Shown here: one piece after another, positions 19,042-27,256 of the stretch
How the letters are laid out: the number at the start of each line of letters is the position of its first letter
How positions within the stretch are numbered: position 1 is the first letter of the stretch
Assembly: GCA_963797635.1 (NCBI GenBank)
Contig: CAWCPZ010000007.1
Coordinates: 124,001 to 188,000 of the forward strand
From: JAOUEA01 sp963797635
GTDB taxonomy: Bacteria; Actinomycetota; UBA4738; HRBIN12
Reading direction: 5' to 3'
Length of the DNA: 64,000 nucleotides
Notes under the pieces: model-generated
The model's input: only the letters and a program-made list of their open reading frames with translations
Database searches by the model: none
Told to the model about the DNA's origin: nothing
Program-made: the position numbers and the translations under genes

Positions 19042-19470
19042 ATGCCGGACGAGGAGAAGATGCAGGCCCTCAAGGCGGTTCCCCTGTTCCAGGGGTTCTC
19101 GGACAAGGACCTGGCGCGGGTCGCCGAGATCACCAAAGAGGTTCACCACGAAGACGGTGAGTTCGTCATGGAGGAGGATCGGTCGGCCGTCGGGTTCCAC
19201 CTGATCCTCAGCGGCGAGGCCGACGCGTCCACCGGTGGTGAGGTGGTCAACACGATGGGCCCGGGGGACTTCTTCGGCGAGATGTCGCTGATCGACGGCC
19301 AGCCGCGTTCGGCGACCGTCACGGCCAGCGGGCCGCTGACCACGCTCGCGATCCCGGCCTGGAACTTCAACCGTCTGCTGGACGAGCATCCCGAGATGAT
19401 GCGGGCGTTGCTGGTCGAGCTCAGCGCGCGGATCCGCAACCTGCGCGACCGCCATCCCAGCCGCGGCTGA
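19042..19470 (+). CDS. single-domain cyclic-nucleotide-binding protein
   Basis: Intact 142 residues consisting of just one cNMP-binding beta-roll plus a C-terminal helix, without DNA-binding domain. The phosphate-binding cassette GDFFGEMSLIDGQPRSATVT keeps the FGE...R-A residues that bind cyclic nucleotide phosphate in CAP-family proteins. AGGGAGG precedes the ATG. Its stop overlaps the next ATG by one base (TGATG), so it is co-translated with a full Crp/Fnr regulator. It may act as a cAMP buffer, an adaptor, or a modulator of that regulator. Confidence 0.85.
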   Translation: MPDEEKMQALKAVPLFQGFSDKDLARVAEITKEVHHEDGEFVMEEDRSAVGFHLILSGEADASTGGEVVNTMGPGDFFGEMSLIDGQPRSATVTASGPLTTLAIPAWNFNRLLDEHPEMMRALLVELSARIRNLRDRHPSRG

Positions 19471-20162
19471 TGACCACCGAGGACAACGGACGGCTGCTCG
19501 CGAGTTCGTCCCTGTTCTCCGGCCTCGACGCCAAGGTCCTGGCCACGCTGGGGGAGCGAGCGGTCCGCCAGCGGTTCGAGAAGGGCCGCACGATCTTCTA
19601 CCAGGGCGATCCCGGGGACACCCTCTACGTGGTGGCCGAGGGTTTGGTCAAGGTGTGGGTCTCCTCCCATGACGGGAGCGAGATGGTGATGGCGACCTTG
19701 CGTCCGCCCGATGCGTTCGGGGAGCTCTCCGCCGTGGACGGCCACGTGCGCTCGGCGTCGGCCACCACCCTGGAGCCGACGGTGCTGCTCTCGCTCGATC
19801 GCACCACGTTGCTCGACGCCGTCCACCACAACGCCGCCGTGGCCGACGCGCTCCTGCGCGCCCTGGGCAGCCTCGCGCGCCGGATCACCGAGCAGGCCAG
19901 CGACCTGGTGTTCCTCGACCTCGCCGGACGGGTGGCCAAGTGCCTGGTGCACCTGGCCGTTCGGGAAGGGCACGTGGACGGGGAGACCACCGTGCTCGAG
20001 CTGCCGCTGTCGCAGACCGAGATCGCCGAGATGGTCGGCGGATCGCGCCAGAGCGTGAACCAGACGATGAAGAACTTCGAGATGCGCGGGTACCTGCAGC
20101 TCCGCGGTCGCGAGGTCGTGATCTTGGACCTGGCCTCGCTCCAACATCGCGCCGAGCGATGA
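19470..20162 (+). CDS. Crp/Fnr-family transcriptional regulator
   Basis: Intact 230 residues. The N-terminal cyclic-nucleotide-binding domain has PDAFGELSAVDGHVRSASAT with the phosphate-contact Glu and Arg; a long dimerisation helix follows. The C-terminal winged helix-turn-helix is LPLSQTEIAEMVGGSRQSVN with recognition helix SRQSVNQTMKNFEMRG. CAP has Arg-Glu at the matching positions; Gln in place of Glu predicts a half-site other than TGTGA, compatible with the TGTC palindromes at 18764 and 22727. No cysteines suited to an FNR-type Fe-S cluster, so a cNMP ligand is more likely. Confidence 0.88.
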   Translation: MTTEDNGRLLASSSLFSGLDAKVLATLGERAVRQRFEKGRTIFYQGDPGDTLYVVAEGLVKVWVSSHDGSEMVMATLRPPDAFGELSAVDGHVRSASATTLEPTVLLSLDRTTLLDAVHHNAAVADALLRALGSLARRITEQASDLVFLDLAGRVAKCLVHLAVREGHVDGETTVLELPLSQTEIAEMVGGSRQSVNQTMKNFEMRGYLQLRGREVVILDLASLQHRAER

Positions 20163-20174
20163 GCGGCTGACGCC

Positions 20175-21086
20175 TCAGGAACGACCCTCGAGCTCGGCCG
20201 TCAGCATCTCGGCGGTCCCGGGGTCGAGCTCCAGCGCGCCTTCGGCGATGCACCGCCGAAGCAGTTCCGCCCAGCGATCGCCCACCGGTCGAACCGGCTG
20301 CAGGGCGGCGCGCGCTTCCTCGGTGCGTCCGGCATCGGCCAGCGCCACGGCCGCCCAGAAGGCCATCTCCGGATTGTCGGGTTCGATCTCGAGGGCGGTC
20401 AGCCGCTGGGTGAGGGCCCGGGCGGCGTCCTGGGCGAGCTCCGCGTCCTCGGCCAGTTCGGCGTGACCGTAGGCGCGCCACCGGCGGATCAGCCGCTCGA
20501 GCTCATCCAGCGGAGCGTCGTGGTCTTCGACCCGGAGATCGAGGACGCGATCCACCCATTCCTTGCCGGTGGGCGCCGCCTCCACGATCAGGATCGCGGC
20601 GGACTGCATGCCTCGGAGATCGCCGCCCTCGGCCTGCGCGGCCCGGAGGGCGGCGAACAGGCGATCGGCGAGGTCCCCGTCGGCGCCCTCGTACGCCTGC
20701 GCCATGGCCGGCCACACGGAGTCACGCTCCATGATGTTGGCCTGCACGCTGTAGCCGTCGCCCGCGCGATGACCGGCGAGGCTGAGGCAGTCCTCGCCCG
20801 TGTGGGTGGCCACGTCGCCGGCGGCATCGACGATCGCCACCTGCCGCGCCTCGCGTTCGTCGTCGACCAGCAGCAGGGCGTCCATCGCCTCGCGGGCGGA
20901 CTTGCCACGGCGCATCAGATCGAGCGCGAGCGGCCCGTACGAGGCCTCGGCGAAGGACTGGGTCGCCACGGCGCCCACGCCGGCCTCGGCCCACGGCACG
21001 ATCCGGCCCACCGCGAACCAGTGGGATTGCACGGCCACGCCGAACCGGCCGGTCGCCGGGTCGCGGGCCACGATCGAGTACGTCAT
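20175..21086 (-). CDS. DUF1028 family (Ntn-hydrolase-like) protein
   Basis: Intact ~303 residues. The start MTYSIVARDPATGRFGVAVQ, with SHWFAVGRIVPWAEAGVGAV and ATQSFAEASYGP, is typical of the DUF1028 family, which has an Ntn-hydrolase-like fold and unknown substrate. The C-terminal ~90 residues are helical, Glu/Ala-rich and TPR-like. I took the ATG at 21086 because the family begins at this motif; an ATG at 21116 would add ten residues. It follows the subtilase gene closely, suggesting an operon for peptide or amide breakdown. Confidence 0.82.
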   Translation of the reverse strand: MTYSIVARDPATGRFGVAVQSHWFAVGRIVPWAEAGVGAVATQSFAEASYGPLALDLMRRGKSAREAMDALLLVDDEREARQVAIVDAAGDVATHTGEDCLSLAGHRAGDGYSVQANIMERDSVWPAMAQAYEGADGDLADRLFAALRAAQAEGGDLRGMQSAAILIVEAAPTGKEWVDRVLDLRVEDHDAPLDELERLIRRWRAYGHAELAEDAELAQDAARALTQRLTALEIEPDNPEMAFWAAVALADAGRTEEARAALQPVRPVGDRWAELLRRCIAEGALELDPGTAEMLTAELEGRS

Positions 21087-21124
21087 CGGATGCCGTCTGC
21101 CCACCCGTGCATCCATCGGGGCGT

Positions 21125-21937
21125 TCACGCGTGCACGTTCCTCGCCAGTGCCATCAGCACCGTCTTGGCCTGGAACGGCGTCAGCTCCGGGTGCTTGGCC
21201 AGGATCAGCGTGAGGATGCCGCTGATGTGCGGCGCGGCGAAGGAGTTCCCGGTCGCCACGATCGTCTTGCGGTCCAGCCATGGCACCTCGAGGTCGATCC
21301 CGGGCGCTCCCCACTCCGCCGGCGGCTTCGGGTTGAAGTCGAAGGCGAACGGATCGCCGACCTCGTCGTGCGAGGCGACCGAGAACACCGACGAATACTG
21401 CGCGGGGAAGCTCGGGCCCGGCATGTTGTTGATCGCGCACACCAACATCACGCGCTTGAACACCGCCTCGTCGGCGAGCCGGTGGAACACCGAGTAGTAG
21501 TCGCGCTTGCCCGTGGACAACGACAGGTTCACGACGCGCATGCCTTCCCGCAGCGCCCAGTCCAAGCCCGCCGCGAACACGAACCCCTTGCCGGTCAGCT
21601 TGCTGCCCAGCACGCGCACGCTGTAGATCTCGCAGTCCGGCGCGAGCCTGCGGATGATCCCGGCACAGGCGGTGCCGTGGCCGTAGAGGTCCTCGTGCGG
21701 TCCCTCCTCGAACCGGACGCCGCCCGCGGCGTCCGGGTCGTACTCCAGGGCGACGCCGCCTTCGACGCTGCCGACCCACGGATGCGATGCGTCGATGCCC
21801 GAATCGAGCACGGCCACCTTCACGCCGGCGCCGGTGCTGCCGCCCCAGGCCCACTCGGGCGTGATCTCGCTCGGGATGTCGAGGTCGACGTCTCGGAGGG
21901 CTCCGGGTTGGAACGCCCAGGACCATGCCGGTCGCAT
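21125..21937 (-). CDS. S8 (subtilisin-like) serine protease without signal peptide
   Basis: Intact 270 residues with the complete triad: Asp45 in KVAVLDSGID, His87 in YGHGTACAGI and Ser232 in ATGNSFAAPHISG; the oxyanion Asn is in CAINNMPGP. There is no signal peptide or propeptide, so the enzyme appears cytosolic, unusual for S8 proteases, which are mostly exported zymogens. Adjacent genes are a GAF sensor upstream and a DUF1028 protein downstream, all on the minus strand with gaps of 2-40 bases. Confidence 0.87.
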   Translation of the reverse strand: MRPAWSWAFQPGALRDVDLDIPSEITPEWAWGGSTGAGVKVAVLDSGIDASHPWVGSVEGGVALEYDPDAAGGVRFEEGPHEDLYGHGTACAGIIRRLAPDCEIYSVRVLGSKLTGKGFVFAAGLDWALREGMRVVNLSLSTGKRDYYSVFHRLADEAVFKRVMLVCAINNMPGPSFPAQYSSVFSVASHDEVGDPFAFDFNPKPPAEWGAPGIDLEVPWLDRKTIVATGNSFAAPHISGILTLILAKHPELTPFQAKTVLMALARNVHA

Positions 21938-21939
21938 CG

Positions 21940-22686
21940 CTAGCCTCGGGTTCCCTGCGAGTACCGGAGGAACGTGTCCAGCAGATCGGTCGCGGCGGCG
22001 CGCTCCTCGGGCCCGAGGCGGCCGATCTCGTAGAAGATCTCCAGCATGTCGGCCAGCGCCCTCCTCGAACCGCGAGCGCGCTCGGCGATCTGTTCGAGCG
22101 CCTGCTTCACGTCGACGGCATCGTCGGCGGCCGCCACGGCCGCCGCGCGGAACAACACGCGACCCAGGTCTCGGAACAGGTTCGTGGTCTCGATCGCGAC
22201 CGCGGCCTGGTAGGCCAGGGTGGTGACGACGCGGGATTCGTTCTCGGCGTGGTCGCGACCTTCCTCGGCGTCGAGGATCTCCATCACGCCCATCGTGCCG
22301 GCATCGGACTCCAGCGGGATCGCGAACACCGAGCGCGGGGTGTATCCGGTCTTGGCGGCGACGTCGGCCGCGAACCGGGGGTCACTGGGCGCGTCCGAGA
22401 TCGTGATCGATTGGCCCGATGCGAGCGCCCAGCCGGCGATGCCCCTGCCGGCGTCCATCTCGATGCCCACGACCTGGTCGCCCGCCGTACCCGACGCCGC
22501 GACGAACCGCAGGGTCTCCTCGCGCTGGTTCAGGACGGCGATCGACGCCGCCTCGGCTCCGGTGACCTCGCGGGCCGTGTTGACGATCCACACCAACAGG
22601 TCCTGGTAGCCGGGTGGCTCGATGGCAGGCCCGAGGTCGGCGGCCGCTTGCGCCAGTTCGTCGAAGGGACGGGCATCGTCTGCCAT
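21940..22686 (-). CDS. GAF-domain sensor protein
   Basis: Intact 248 residues. A single GAF domain (~25-170) has AEAASIAVLNQREETLRFVA and GIEMDAGRGIAGWALASGQS, followed by helices (~180-245) with no kinase, cyclase, HTH or GGDEF output. It may work as a ligand-binding regulator through protein contacts, plausibly controlling the co-transcribed cytosolic protease. The ATG at 22686 lies eight bases after a minus-strand TAGCAT, so the mRNA is probably leaderless. Confidence 0.8.
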   Translation of the reverse strand: MADDARPFDELAQAAADLGPAIEPPGYQDLLVWIVNTAREVTGAEAASIAVLNQREETLRFVAASGTAGDQVVGIEMDAGRGIAGWALASGQSITISDAPSDPRFAADVAAKTGYTPRSVFAIPLESDAGTMGVMEILDAEEGRDHAENESRVVTTLAYQAAVAIETTNLFRDLGRVLFRAAAVAAADDAVDVKQALEQIAERARGSRRALADMLEIFYEIGRLGPEERAAATDLLDTFLRYSQGTRG

Positions 22687-22694
22687 GGGGCGCG

Positions 22695-22700
22695 ATGCTA
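22695..22700 (-). promoter_or_regulatory. -10 box TAGCAT of a leaderless promoter, next to an inverted repeat
   Basis: Minus-strand TAGCAT ends eight bases before the ATG at 22686. It overlaps the inverted repeat CTACCC (22698-22703)...GGGTAG (22711-22716), which could be a repressor site covering this promoter. Confidence 0.45.
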
Positions 22701-22726
22701 CCCGGCTCGAGGGTAGGAGGGGAACC

Positions 22727-22767
22727 CTGTCAGGAATCCGACAGCGCCGCTGTCGCCTACCCGACAG
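22727..22767. promoter_or_regulatory. tandem palindromes CTGTC-N8-GACAG, putative Crp/Fnr-type operators
   Basis: Two 18-bp palindromes, CTGTCAGGAATCCGACAG (22727-22744) and CTGTCGCCTACCCGACAG (22750-22767), starts 23 bp apart, so they lie on the same DNA face. They sit between the divergent GAF gene and the repeat-protein gene. The inner arms could also pair as CGACAG-CGCCG-CTGTCG, so alternative hairpins are possible if transcribed. The same core occurs at 18764-18805. Confidence 0.6.
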
Positions 22768-22847
22768 TCACGAAGGGTTGCAGGCGGGAGTATCCAGGAG
22801 GAAAGTGAGTCCGGAAGAAGGACTCCCACCCAGGAAAGGGGTCGGAA

Positions 22848-23304
22848 ATGTCGGACCAGGAGCTCCAGGCACAGTCGGACGAGGACGTCGAAGGCCAGAA
22901 GAAGCACCTGGCCGAGGACGACGCCGAAGGCCAGAAGAAGCACCACCTGGCTGAGGACGACGCCGAAGGCCAGAAGAAGCATCACCTGGCCGAGGACGAC
23001 ACCGAAGGCCAGAAGAAGCATCACCTGGCCGAGGACGACACCGAAGGCCAGAAGAAGCATCACCTGGCTGAGGACGACGTCGAAGGCCAGAAGAAGCACC
23101 TGGCCGAGGACGACACCGAAGGTCAGAAGAAGCACCTGGCCGAGGACGACAGCCGAAGGGCACTGCAGCACACGAGGCAGCAGCATCTCGGCTGAGGACG
23201 ACACCGAAGGCCAGAAGAAGCACCTGGCTGAGGACGACACCGAGGGCATGCGACTCGGCCGCCACCTCGACGAGGACGACGTGGAGGGTCAGAAGAAGCA
23301 CTGA
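22848..23304 (+). CDS. tandem-repeat acidic/His/Lys protein of unknown function (one frameshift)
   Basis: Starts MSDQELQAQSDEDVEGQKKH and consists of eleven 11-16-residue units, nine with EGQKKH, of consensus LAEDD(A/T/V)EGQKKHH. An extra A near 23150 breaks the frame; removing it gives one divergent unit EGHCSTRGSSIS and later one EGMRLGRH, ending DEDDVEGQKKH at 23304. No signal peptide, no membrane span, no aromatic residues: probably disordered, with evenly spaced His and Asp/Glu that could bind metal or be modified. GGAAAGGGG precedes the ATG and a terminator follows, so it is a single-gene transcript. No family recognised. Confidence 0.75.
22881..23301 (+). repeat. in-frame coding tandem repeat, 36-39 bp units
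   Basis: Near-identical units of the type GAGGACGACACCGAAGGCCA followed by GAAGAAGCACCACCTGGCT. The number of His codons (one or two) makes units 36 or 39 bp. Variation is mostly at the Ala/Thr/Val codon. Length change by recombination or slippage, and assembly collapse, are both likely. Confidence 0.85.
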
Positions 23305-23327
23305 CCCCAGCGTTCGGATCCATCGGG

Positions 23328-23349
23328 AGGCCGCCCTCGGGCGGCCTTT
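23328..23349 (+). terminator. rho-independent-type terminator after the repeat protein
   Basis: AGGCCGCCC (23328-23336) pairs with GGGCGGCCT (23339-23347) around a TC loop, and TTTCC follows. It lies 24 bases after the repeat-protein stop and 37 bases before the convergent MFS gene end, and could serve both. Confidence 0.75.
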
Positions 23350-23385
23350 CCGCATCTTCAGGTCCGCGATCTCTAGGTCCGCATC

Positions 23386-25071
23386 TCAGGAATGGCCGAG
23401 TTCCTCGTAGGGGTTCGAGGCGGCGAGGCGGTTCGCCACGACCGAGACCAGCGTCGGGGAGACGCGAGGGCTCTCGTTGACGATGCGCAGGAAGTCCTCG
23501 CCGGGGATGCGATAGAGCGTCGCATCGGTGGCTGCCACCACGGTCGCCGTCCGTGGACGATGCTCCAGCAGGCCGATCTCGCCGAAGTAGTCACCTTCCG
23601 CCAGCGTGGCGACGACGTGTGCCTCGACGCCCGCGCCGGTGCGAACCTCCATCGAGCCGGTCACCACCGCGAACAGGTCGTCGGGCTCGTCGTCCTCGCG
23701 GATCACGACCGTCCCGGCGGTCACGGACTCCTCGGACAGGGTGGCGGCCAGCGCCTCCAACTGCTGGGGCGACGTGCCTTCGAAGATGCCCAGCTGCTCG
23801 AGCAACGCGACGCGCGGCGCCAGCTCCTCCGCCCGCGCCGCCGCCGTGCGATCGATGCCGCGCGCCTTCGGCAGGATCAGCAGCGTGACCACCAGCAGGA
23901 GCCCGCCGGCGAACGCCGTCGCGATCGACAGGTTGAAGATCTCGATCATCGCGGGCGCCACCAACGAACCGATCACCATGCCGATCACCGTGGCGGCGCC
24001 GAGGATCCCGAACACGCTGCCCACACGATCGTTGGGCACGACGCGCTGCAGCGTGGTGGTGGTGACCACGTCCGCCACGATCACCGCCGCGCCCTCCACC
24101 ATCAGCAGGCCGAACGCCAGGGCCGGGCTGTGGATGAACGAGAGCAGCGTGAGCGGCACCCCGCCGAGGAACACCGCCGCGGTGAGGATGCCGGCGGTGT
24201 GTGAGCGCGCGGCGAGCCTGGCCGCCAGCGCGGTGACCAGGATCCCGCCGATCCCCGGCATCGCGAACAGCAGGCCGGTGGCGTCGATGCCGATCCCCAG
24301 CGAGCCCTCCGCGATCGGTCCGTACAGCACCACTTCCTGGCCGAACGTCAGCCCGAACGCGAACCCGAGCCCGATCAACAGCGTGGCCTGGGTCGAACCG
24401 TGGATCGCCTTCACGCCCGCGACCATCCGCGACAGCAGGCCCGGTTCGGTGTCGACCTCGCCCACCTTGCCCGACACATGCATCCGCGCGACCAGGAACG
24501 CCGAGACCAGGAACGTGATCCCGTTCAACGCGATCGCGATCGGCGCCGGTCCGAGCAGGAGCAGGATCGCCGACAGGCCCGGCCCGAACGCCAGCGCGAA
24601 GTTGTCGATCGTGCCGGCCAGCGCGTTGGCGGCCGCGAGGTCGCGTTCGGGCACCACCGACGGGGTCAGCGCGGTGACGGCGGGGTAGTAGGGCGCGGTG
24701 AAGGTGTTGTTGACGAACGTCAGGGCGATCACGACGGCGACCGCGGTGTGCGAGGTGGATGTGGCGACGAGCGCCATCACGCACATCACCACGGCGCGAG
24801 CGAGGTCGGCCGCGATCATGACCTTCCGCCGGTCGTAGCGGTCCGCGATCGCCCCGCCCAGGGGCTCGAACAAGATGTAGGGACTCAAGCGGACCACGGC
24901 CGCGACCCCGACCCAGGCCGCGGAGCCGGTGGCGTCGAGGATGTAGATGATCGTCGCGGCCGCGTAGAGCCAGTTCCCCGTTTCGGACACGGCGAGGCTC
25001 GAGAGCAGCAGCCGGTAATCCCGGTGGGACAAGGCAGCGCGGAACCGCCGCTCGCGCTCCTTCCCCGTCAT
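23386..25071 (-). CDS. MFS transporter fused to a C-terminal cyclic-nucleotide-binding domain
   Basis: Intact, ~561 residues. Twelve-span MFS part (~1-410) with the family loop GGAIADRYDRRKVM between spans 2 and 3 and FVNNTFTAPYYPAVTAL, resembling the enterobactin-exporter/macrolide-efflux subfamily. The C-terminal ~130 residues form a cNMP-binding domain with EGDYFGEIGLLEHRPRTATV, keeping the Glu and Arg that bind cyclic nucleotide. Transport could thus be gated by cAMP or cGMP. The ATG at 25071 is preferred; a start at 25107 would add twelve residues. Substrate unknown. Confidence 0.85.
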   Translation of the reverse strand: MTGKERERRFRAALSHRDYRLLLSSLAVSETGNWLYAAATIIYILDATGSAAWVGVAAVVRLSPYILFEPLGGAIADRYDRRKVMIAADLARAVVMCVMALVATSTSHTAVAVVIALTFVNNTFTAPYYPAVTALTPSVVPERDLAAANALAGTIDNFALAFGPGLSAILLLLGPAPIAIALNGITFLVSAFLVARMHVSGKVGEVDTEPGLLSRMVAGVKAIHGSTQATLLIGLGFAFGLTFGQEVVLYGPIAEGSLGIGIDATGLLFAMPGIGGILVTALAARLAARSHTAGILTAAVFLGGVPLTLLSFIHSPALAFGLLMVEGAAVIVADVVTTTTLQRVVPNDRVGSVFGILGAATVIGMVIGSLVAPAMIEIFNLSIATAFAGGLLLVVTLLILPKARGIDRTAAARAEELAPRVALLEQLGIFEGTSPQQLEALAATLSEESVTAGTVVIREDDEPDDLFAVVTGSMEVRTGAGVEAHVVATLAEGDYFGEIGLLEHRPRTATVVAATDATLYRIPGEDFLRIVNESPRVSPTLVSVVANRLAASNPYEELGHS

Positions 25072-25170
25072 GTCGAGCTTTATCTGCGCTCCGCCGCAGG
25101 GTGTCAAGCTCGCGGCGACGGTCCCGCTTCGGTTCGGCGGTCGGAGCCGAGCGCTCTTGCCGTGCGAGGC

Positions 25171-26094
25171 TCAGCGACGGGCCCGGTCGGCCAGGCCCGC
25201 CGCGTAGCCGGCCATCTTCGCGGTGTCGGTGAACGCGATCAGCGCCGGCACCGCGACGGTGGCCATCGCCCGTTCGCGCGTGCCCTCGAACCGACGCCAC
25301 GCGCGCCGCACGGGCGTCCGCGCGTAGGCCACCCCTCCGGCGGCGGCGAGCAGCTTCGGCCACGTGCGCTTGGAGGCGAGCGCAGCGCACGAGTCCGCCG
25401 TAGGTCGCGAACCGCACGGCGTGGCGGTCCGGATGCATCCCGGCCTGCGCGTCGCCGCGCGCGTACCGGAAGTACTGCTGCCACGTCTCGGCGAGCGATG
25501 GCCGGGGCCGCCACCGCACCACGGCGTCGGGCGCGAACCGCATGTCGAAGGCCTCGTTCGCGCCATCGCAGGTCGACCCACATGTCCTCGCCGATCGCCA
25601 GCCATTCCGGGTAGCCGCCGACCGTCTCGATCGCGTCGCGACGGTAGGCCACCGACCTGCGCCGACGGGTTGAACGTGGCCGGGTCCACCTCGCTCGCAT
25701 CCAGCGGGAGGTTCACCGAGGCCATGCAGGCCTGGAGGAAGCCGTCGACCTGCGCCTCGTAGAAGCCCATCGAGACGTCGGCGCCCGCCTCGATCGGGGC
25801 GACGATCTCGGCGAGCCACGTGGGCTCCAGGATGCAGTCGGCGTCGGTGACGGCGATGACGTCGTGGGTGGCGGCGGCGAGCGCCACGTTGCGACCCCGC
25901 GCGATGTTGGCGCCCGGTTCCACGATCAGCGTCACGGTGTCGTCGGCGGCGAACCGTTCGGCGGTGCCGTCGGTGGATCCACCGTCGACGATGACGACCT
26001 CGTCGGGCGCGCGCGTCTGCGCGGCGAGCGACGCCAGGAAGGCATCCACGCCGTCGGCGCAGTCCTTCACGGTCGAGATCAGCGTGACCTTCAT
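25171..26094 (-). CDS. family 2 glycosyltransferase (three frameshifts)
   Basis: GT-A fold transferase. The intact start MKVTLISTVKDCADGVDAFL leads to DEVVIVDGGSTDGTAERF and the metal-binding DAD in VIAVTDADCILEP; further on come EDMWVDLRWR, where ED is the usual base motif, and MRFAPDAVVRWRPRPSLAET. Frames change near 25665, 25560 and 25400, and the total of 308 codons fits three single-base insertions. The C-terminus has a hydrophobic stretch (AVPALIAFTDTAKMAGYAAG) that may anchor it. The ATG overlaps the preceding GT4 stop (ATGA): a two-gene surface-glycan operon. Confidence 0.78.
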   Translation of the reverse strand: MKVTLISTVKDCADGVDAFLASLAAQTRAPDEVVIVDGGSTDGTAERFAADDTVTLIVEPGANIARGRNVALAAATHDVIAVTDADCILEPTWLAEIVAPIEAGADVSMGFYEAQVDGFLQACMASVNLPLDASEVDPATFNPSAQVGGLPSRRDRDGRRLPGMAGDRRGHVGRPAMARTRPSTCGSRPTPWCGGGPGHRSPRRGSSTSGTRAATRRPGCIRTATPCGSRPTADSCAALASKRTWPKLLAAAGGVAYARTPVRRAWRRFEGTRERAMATVAVPALIAFTDTAKMAGYAAGLADRARR

Positions 26095-27246
26095 CGAGCC
26101 TCCACGGCCTGTCGGTACGCATCGAGCGTAGCGCGGGCCGTGGCCTCCCAGGTGAAGCGTCCCGCTCGGTCGTAGCCGCGTCGTCGCAGGTCGTCCGCCA
26201 CCGTCGCATCGGTCAGGACCGTCGTGAGGGCCTTCGCGATCGCGGCGTCGTCGGTGGGATCGACCAGCAAGGCGGCGTCGCCGGCCACCTCGGGGATCGA
26301 CGTCGTCGAAGACGCCACCACGGGCGTACCGCGGCTCATCGCCTCGAGCACCGGCATGCCGAACCCCTCGCTGAGCGAGACGTAGGCGGCGGCGTCGGCG
26401 GCGCGGTACAGCGCATCGATCTCCAGATCCCCCAGACCCTCGAGCCGCACGATCCGGCCAGGGCCGTCCTCGGCGAGCGCAGCGTCGAGCTCATCGGTGC
26501 GCCACCCCGGATGCCCCGCCAGCACCAGCGCGTGGGGGAGCGTGGGCATCGGTGACCGCCCGGCGATAGGCACGCACCAACCGCGCCTGGTTCTTGCGCG
26601 GCTCGAACGTCCCGACCGACACGAGGTAGGGACCGTCGATGCCCAGCCCGCGCACGACGGCCTCGGGAGGCAGCGTCGGTGCGGGCACGGGCACGGGCAT
26701 GCCCGCGAGCGGCGTCACCCGCAGCCGGTCGGCGGCGATGCCACGTTCCCGCAAGCGGCCGCCGACGTACTCGCTCGGCACCAGGACGATCGCGGCTTCC
26801 TTCCGCGCGATGTCGAGCCCACGCCGGTACAACCGCAGCCAGGTGGCCGGGAACGCGTCGGGTTCGTCCTCGAAGGTCAGATCGTGGATCGTCACCACCA
26901 GCGATTGCCCGTCGCGGATCGGCGGGATCGTCGCGGGGTTCGTGGCGTGCACCACCCGGCACCCGTCGAGCGCGTGCGGCAGCTTCGGCCGTCGCGCGAC
27001 CGACCAGCCGAGGTAGGCCGTCCGGGCCGGCGTGCCGGTGGTCACGATCGGCACGGTGGTCGCGGGGACCCCGGCGGCGTCGTGCTTCCATCTCGAGCGG
27101 AACGGCGTGAGCACCACCTGGTCGGATCGTTCGAGCTCGGTCCCGAGCTGCCGGACGTAGGTGCCGATGCCGCCGGGTGCCGAGAACCACAATTGGTCGA
27201 TGTGGAACGCCACCGAGAGCGGCGCATCATCGGAGCGCCTGCTCAT
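26091..27246 (-). CDS. family 4 glycosyltransferase (one frameshift)
   Basis: About 385 residues of GT-B type. The N-terminal domain has FSAPGGIGTYVRQLG with the glycine-rich acceptor loop. The C-terminal donor domain has VSVGTFEPRKN and SEGFGMPVLEAMSRGTPVVA, with the EX7E-type motif contacting the nucleotide sugar, then IPEVAGDAALLVDP. One extra base near 26550 separates the two. Likely transfers a sugar, such as mannose or glucose, to a lipid or polysaccharide; specificity cannot be read from sequence. Coupled to the GT2 gene. Confidence 0.83.
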
Positions 27247-27256
27247 CCGCGGACCT

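Noticed and set aside
22881..23301. Tandem repeats as a CRISPR array
   Set aside because: Units are contiguous, have no spacers, and read in frame as a protein repeat; no cas genes nearby.
22848..23304. Repeat protein as a precursor of a cross-linked (graspetide-like) or lanthipeptide product
   Set aside because: No ATP-grasp ligase, lanthionine synthetase, protease or exporter typical of such clusters is adjacent; only amino-acid composition suggests it.
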